Source of the DNA: Candidatus Yanofskyibacteriota bacterium
Lineage (GTDB): Bacteria > Patescibacteria > Paceibacteria > 2-02-FULL-40-12 > IGHO2-12-FULL-4
Direction of reading: 5' to 3'
DNA: 17,706 nt
Assembly: GCA_016185525.1 (NCBI GenBank)
Contig: JACPNK010000004.1
Span: 1 to 17,706 of the forward strand
Below are positions 15,092 through 17,706 of this stretch, one piece after another. A program made the position numbers and the translations under genes. Position 1 is the first letter of the stretch. Every line of letters begins with the position of its first letter. A model generated the notes under the pieces. The model had not been told where the DNA came from. It was given only the letters and a program-made list of their open reading frames with translations, and ran no database searches.

Positions 15092-15119
15092 CAAAATCCC
15101 GCCAGGCAGCGGGATTTTG
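15092..15119 (-). terminator. Strong hairpin, probable rRNA transcript terminator
   Basis: CAAAATCCCGC, loop CAGGCA, GCGGGATTTTG: a perfect 11-bp stem about 140-170 nt beyond the 16S 3' end. On the minus strand it is followed by AATTTTCAATTT, a weak U tract. Its place between the 16S gene and the next promoter suggests it ends the rRNA transcript. Confidence 0.6.
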
Positions 15120-15260
15120 TTTGTTATCTATTACAGTCAACCAGACTAGACGGCCATTTTTAATCGGGCCATCTAACGATCTCCGATTTAGCCTTCGGAC
15201 CAGGCAGAGATTTAAAATAGTTATCTCTATCGACTCGCTATTTTTGGTTATCAAAAATAG
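15120..15260 (-). other. 16S 3' trailer with hairpins; no tRNA or 23S rRNA seen
   Basis: Directly after the 16S 3' end lies CTATTTTTG, loop, CAAAAATAG (15238-15260), a 9-bp hairpin that could be a processing signal. Further down are an ATCTC/GAGAT stem enclosing GCCT/AGGC, and a 10-bp stem TTAGATGGCC/GGCCGTCTAG with two G-U pairs. No tRNA fold, 23S start or protein gene is seen. Confidence 0.55.
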
Positions 15261-15304
15261 AAAGGAGGTGATCCAACACCAGGTTCCCCTAGCGTTGCCT
15301 TGTT

Positions 15305-15993
15305 CATGTTTGTCTATATATCGCTATACAGCATGGACTATATCATCATCCACCAAAAACAGTGGAGGTCGGCGTGTAGTCTCTGAGGGGACTAAATGTG
15401 TAATTGCTTCGCTAGAATTTGTGCTTTGTGAAACCCTTTTGAGCCGATATGTTCTTTTGCCTCTTTCATTCTTGCAATCTCCATAAATTTCTCAAAAGTT
15501 TTTTTCTTTTTGGGAAATTTCAACGGATACTTCCGAAAGAACGGGATAACGATTTTAGTTAATGACCACATATCTCTCACTTGAAACCTCAATTGATCGG
15601 AGAAATTTTTTCTCTCATCATTTTTATAGGTAATCTTGCCACAACCAAACCAATCTCTTACGTCATATAGTATTTGGCCGTCAACCACGTTGAGATCGAT
15701 ACCAAACACCATCCTGACGTTATGGCAATTCCAACCTTGAGATCTGTCAATTGCAGCACTGACGGAAAAGTAACCTTCTCCATCCACTAACCCCAAAATA
15801 TAATCTGGGGTTAACTTTACATTTAATCTTCCCTGCTGATTGTCTGCAATCTGAGCTTTGTTACTCATGGTATACGCATACTCTACCATGAATATACTTT
15901 CATGAGTAGCCAGATATCCACAGATATTCCAGCAAATAGCCAACTTTTTTCAATCACATTACTGTGATGAGTCGCAACGTGCAGTTTGCACCA
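15305..15993 (-). mobile_element. Group I intron in 16S rRNA after U1498, encoding a LAGLIDADG protein
   Basis: The upstream exon ends AGTCGU. The intron contains GCGACT at 15975-15970, which pairs with it over six bases ending in the U-G wobble that defines the 5' splice site (P1). GTT just before this guide can pair with AAC at the start of the 3' exon (P10). P7 strands are GACTA (15381-15377) and TAGTC (15340-15336), within the typical contexts AGAGACTACACG and GATATAGTCC; a P8-like hairpin lies between them. The intron ends in G (15305) directly before AACAAGG. Length 689 nt. The core surrounds the homing endonuclease gene, which ends just before P7. Removal restores GTCGT+AACAAGG, the universal 16S sequence. 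Confidence 0.9.
15392..15868 (-). CDS. LAGLIDADG homing endonuclease in the group I intron
   Basis: A single LAGLIDADG motif, YILGLVDGEGYFSV, lies near the N-terminus. The order after it (FGCGKITY, LTKIVIPFFRKYPL, KKKTFEKFMEIARMK, then a C-terminal HIGSKGFHKA) is that of one-motif LAGLIDADG enzymes, which act as homodimers on a site of about 20 bp at the empty insertion point. The family may also act as an RNA maturase. ATG 15868 (MSNKAQ) gives about 158 aa. ATG 15889 is an alternative; the frame extends to a TTG at 15943, but that stretch overlaps the intron core and is unlikely to be translated. No good ribosome binding site is seen. It is a distant homologue of the protein in the neighbouring intron. 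Confidence 0.88.
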   Translation of the reverse strand: MSNKAQIADNQQGRLNVKLTPDYILGLVDGEGYFSVSAAIDRSQGWNCHNVRMVFGIDLNVVDGQILYDVRDWFGCGKITYKNDERKNFSDQLRFQVRDMWSLTKIVIPFFRKYPLKFPKKKKTFEKFMEIARMKEAKEHIGSKGFHKAQILAKQLHI

Positions 15994-16082
15994 ACGACTT
16001 AGCCCTCGTTATCGAATCTACCGTAGTCCCATATAAATACGGGCTTTTGGGTATCCCCGACTTCGTTGACTTGACGGGCAGT

Positions 16083-17049
16083 ATTGAGATAGTTAATTTA
16101 ACTTCTCACACCACCGGGCGAACGGTTTTCCCGTACCCTGGCGGTTTTCACGGAAATAAATCTGTCCTGATTCCGACCAATTTTACGCATCTGATTACGC
16201 AAGGTCACAATTTTAGCAAAACCTTTATTTGTAAGATGCTCTTTTCTACGCATCATCATTACTACTTTTCTAAAAATTCTGTAAGATTGAGCCTTTTTAG
16301 CCTGCAACCGATGCTGGTCAAAAAAAGGAATAACAAATTCTTCCAATTCTCTAGTGCTACCGACTTTGTATTTAGAATGCGGTTGCCAACCATAACGCTC
16401 GTAAGAACAGTCATAGATTTTACCGCAACTAATAGTTAGCAAAATTCTCTCCAAAATTTTACGATCATCAGCCCTCACTTCAATTTCGAATAAAGGATGA
16501 ATTTCTATACCGCGACGAAGAGTTTTGTGCTTACTAATTCCTACACAAAAAGATCCTTCGCCATCAACAAAACCAGCAACATAATTTGGATTTAGCTTTT
16601 TTCCATGAATTTGCTCCTTCCCCATTGGTTCCTTTAATTTCAAATTTCTTTGAAAAGGCAACCTGTGGGTACTACGAGCTCTGCTGACTTCTTGTTTGGT
16701 CATAATTTAGAGATTACTCTCTACTTTTATCTCGGTGTTAGTATAACACATAAATTATTAAAAATCATGTGCATAACACAAGAAACCAAACAAGATCTCC
16801 TACGGTAACCCGGTAAAACTTTTTACTCATCTTGGTTTTCCGGTCACATTAGCAGTTTTAAATAGATAACTTCTTCGTGTACTCGACGAATCGTTACTGC
16901 TAACGCCTCTTTGAAAACTCAAGCTAAGCAATGCCTCCAGACCCTTCATTCTGACCCTCACGGCATCAGAACTGTCTTTCGGCTTGATAAAATCTATCTT
17001 TTTATCACAGGATTTACACCTGCTTTTTTACCGGATCGCATAGCGACCC
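16083..17049 (-). mobile_element. Group II-like intron in 16S rRNA after position ~1397, encoding a LAGLIDADG protein
   Basis: The 5' exon ends TGTACTC (17056-17050). The loop of a TTCGT/ACGAA hairpin in the intron holds GAGTACA (16884-16878), exactly complementary, as EBS1 pairs with IBS1. At the 3' end, 16144-16111 is a 34-nt hairpin matching domain V: CCGCC (triad CGC, G-U at 3/32), GAAA at 15-18, CG bulge at 25-26. A domain VI-like stem follows (TGAGA/TCTCA plus AGTT/AACT) with one bulged A eight bases before the 3' splice site, and the intron ends AU. The 5' end reads GGGTCG, not the consensus GTGYG, and the domain V upper stem is imperfect, so this is called group II-like. No reverse transcriptase is present. 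Length 967 nt. Confidence 0.72.
16098..16703 (-). CDS. LAGLIDADG homing endonuclease in the group II-like intron
   Basis: One LAGLIDADG motif, YVAGFVDGEGSFCV, near residue 41, followed by FEIEVRADDRKILERI, SCGKIYDC, LEEFVIPFFDQHRL and a basic C-terminal region (MMMRRKEHLTNKGFAK). It is therefore a single-motif, homodimeric type, about 201 aa from ATG 16703. An internal ATG at 16625 (MGKEQIHGKK) has AAAGGAA just upstream and may be the real start (175 aa). The last 15 or so codons run through domain V and the TAA stop lies in domain VI, so protein and ribozyme sequences overlap. LAGLIDADG genes inside group II introns are known from fungal mitochondria and giant sulfur bacteria; most bacterial group II introns carry reverse transcriptases. 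Confidence 0.88.
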   Translation of the reverse strand: MTKQEVSRARSTHRLPFQRNLKLKEPMGKEQIHGKKLNPNYVAGFVDGEGSFCVGISKHKTLRRGIEIHPLFEIEVRADDRKILERILLTISCGKIYDCSYERYGWQPHSKYKVGSTRELEEFVIPFFDQHRLQAKKAQSYRIFRKVVMMMRRKEHLTNKGFAKIVTLRNQMRKIGRNQDRFISVKTARVRENRSPGGVRS

Positions 17050-17282
17050 GAGTACAAAATCCGAGAACGTATTCACCGCAGCGTTCTGATCTGCGATTAC
17101 TAGCGATTCCAGCTTCATGGAGGCAAGTTGCAGCCTCCAATCCGAACTGAGGACGGCTTTGATGGGATTGGCTCCAGCTCGCGCTTTAGCGACCCATTGT
17201 ACCGCCCATTGTACCACGTGTGTAGCCCAGGGTATCAGAGGGCCACGCTGACCTGACGTCATCCCCGCCTTCCTCCCAGCCC

Positions 17283-17420
17283 GAAACACGCTTCGCGTGC
17301 AATTTTTAATTTTATAATTTTTAATTTTCAATCAATTCTTAATGTTTTAATTTTCAAACATTTTAAATTCAATGAAAATTTTAAATTGAAAATTAGTCAT
17401 TGCGCACGCAAGTGCGCTTT
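17283..17420 (-). repeat. AT-rich palindromic insertion in 16S helix 40
   Basis: The helix 40 stem is visible as CCCAGCCC (17275-17282) and GGGCTGGG (17421-17428); in E. coli a short loop of about seven bases closes it. Here 138 bases intervene. At each edge is a GC hairpin (CACGC/GCGTG at 17287-17299; GCGCAC GCAA GTGCGC at 17402-17417). Between them is AT-only-like sequence with inverted words AATTTTTAATTTTCAAT and ATTGAAAATTTTAAATTG. It has no coding frame, no intron signals and no guide pairing, so it is probably an rRNA expansion or an excised intervening sequence. The AT repeat family recurs at 15059-15090. Confidence 0.82.
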
Positions 17421-17706
17421 GGGCTGGGCAGTCTCGTGTGACACTTATAACACACAATAGGGGTTGCGCTCGTTTACCTACTTAAAGGAACTCCCTACGG
17501 AACGAGCTGACGACGGCCGTGCAGCACCTGTCCAGCACCCTCGAAGGCGTCCGCCGTTTCTGGCGGATTGCAGCTGGATTTCAAACCCTGGTGAGGTTCT
17601 TCGCTTACTATCGAATTGAACCACATGGTCCACCGCTTGTGCGGATTCCCGTCTATTCCTTTGAGTTTTAATCTTGCGATCGTACTTCCCAGGCGGCAGG
17701 TTTAAC

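Larger units (their letters stand above)
15261..17706 (-). rRNA. rrs: 16S ribosomal RNA gene, 3' part, interrupted by two introns and one insertion
   Basis: The minus strand shows 16S landmarks from E. coli position ~868 to the 3' end: AAACTCAAAGGAATAGACGG, GTGGTTCAATTCGA, GGTGCTGCACGGCCGTCGTC, ACGAGCGCAACCC, GGATGACGTCAGGTC, GGGCTACACACGTG, GGAATCGCTAGTAATCGC and GGATCACCTCCTTT with an intact anti-Shine-Dalgarno. The 5' part lies outside the window. Exons are 17706-17050, 16082-15994 and 15304 to about 15261. Between them lie a group II-like intron (16083-17049) and a group I intron (15305-15993). Helix 40 carries a 138-nt insertion. The joined exons read GTACTC then ACTGCCCGTC, the CPR-type GUACUC variant with an unexpected U at position 1400. 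The exact 3' end is uncertain by one or two bases. Confidence 0.95.

Noticed and set aside
15120..15237. Possible tRNA in the 16S trailer
   Set aside because: Stems are present but no T-loop, anticodon loop or acceptor geometry fits a tRNA.
15061..15486. Plus-strand open frame of 141 codons across the 16S 3' end
   Set aside because: It lies antisense to the 16S end, group I intron core and trailer, and shows no protein features.
16083..17049. Group I intron as the explanation for the first 16S intron
   Set aside because: No P7 pair, no terminal G before the 3' exon and no short guide near the 5' splice site were found, whereas domain V/VI-like hairpins and an EBS1 match were.
17014..17331. 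Minus-strand open frame of 105 codons
   Set aside because: It is conserved 16S rRNA sequence (around E. coli 1175-1395) and not a protein.
1..17706. Alternative genetic code (UGA as Gly, as in Gracilibacteria/SR1)
   Set aside because: Genes such as the transketolase N-subunit and spoU end in TGA at positions that match family lengths and neighbouring starts, so TGA acts as a stop.

Overview
The window reads as Candidate Phyla Radiation / Patescibacteria DNA (Parcubacteria-like is an inference). The grounds are a 16S rRNA gene loaded with introns and insertions, a GUACUC variant at E. coli 16S positions 1392-1397 in place of the usual GUACAC, short palindromes translated as LPAGRQ inside conserved genes, a transketolase split into two genes, a VirB2-like small membrane protein, and many genes without a clear Shine-Dalgarno sequence. 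TAA, TAG and TGA all act as stops in the main genes, so the genetic code looks standard.

Layout. (1) Positions 1-1873: a large serine recombinase between the arms of a perfect 141-bp inverted repeat. The right arm is also the coding sequence of the recombinase C-terminus. It ends inside the acceptor stem of a minus-strand tRNA-Ile(GAU)-like gene whose 3' acceptor strand no longer pairs. (2) 1881-2423: a uracil-DNA-glycosylase-like gene with its own promoter and a bidirectional terminator. (3) 2436-13708, all minus strand: a long run which, in transcription order, encodes a SpoU/TrmH RNA methyltransferase, RNase HII, a membrane-anchored HELGH metallopeptidase, a small unknown protein, a CBS-pair membrane protein, the two transketolase halves, a 1636-residue secreted protein (two CBM60-like modules, a propeller-like region, a parallel beta-helix), and a VirB2/TrbC-like membrane protein whose start overlaps the stop of the giant gene. 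(4) 13718-14443, plus strand: a SIMPL-domain protein. (5) 14482-14965, minus strand: two tiny cysteine-pair (zinc-ribbon-like) proteins with strong ribosome binding sites. (6) 15261-17706, minus strand: the 3' part of the 16S rRNA gene, its 5' part lying beyond the window.

The most remarkable region is the 16S gene. About 650-660 nt of mature 3' 16S sequence is spread over about 2.45 kb. It holds a group II-like intron after E. coli position ~1397, with an EBS1/IBS1 match, a 34-nt domain V-like hairpin, a domain VI-like stem with a bulged A, and a LAGLIDADG gene. After U1498 it holds a group I intron, with a P1 helix ending in the U-G pair, P7 strands, a terminal omega-G, and a second LAGLIDADG gene. 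A 138-nt AT-rich palindromic insertion sits in the helix 40 loop. The exon between the two introns is only 89 nt and is essentially helix 44, the decoding helix. No 23S, 5S or tRNA gene follows the 16S gene in the window; a terminator-like hairpin and protein genes follow instead, so the rRNA genes look unlinked.

A second theme is short palindromic repeats inside protein genes: an LPAGRQ-type palindrome in the transketolase C-half, a related one in the SpoU methyltransferase, an approximately 80-nt imperfect palindrome in RNase HII that adds about 25 residues just before a catalytic Asp, and GC-rich hairpins in the 3' end of the recombinase gene.
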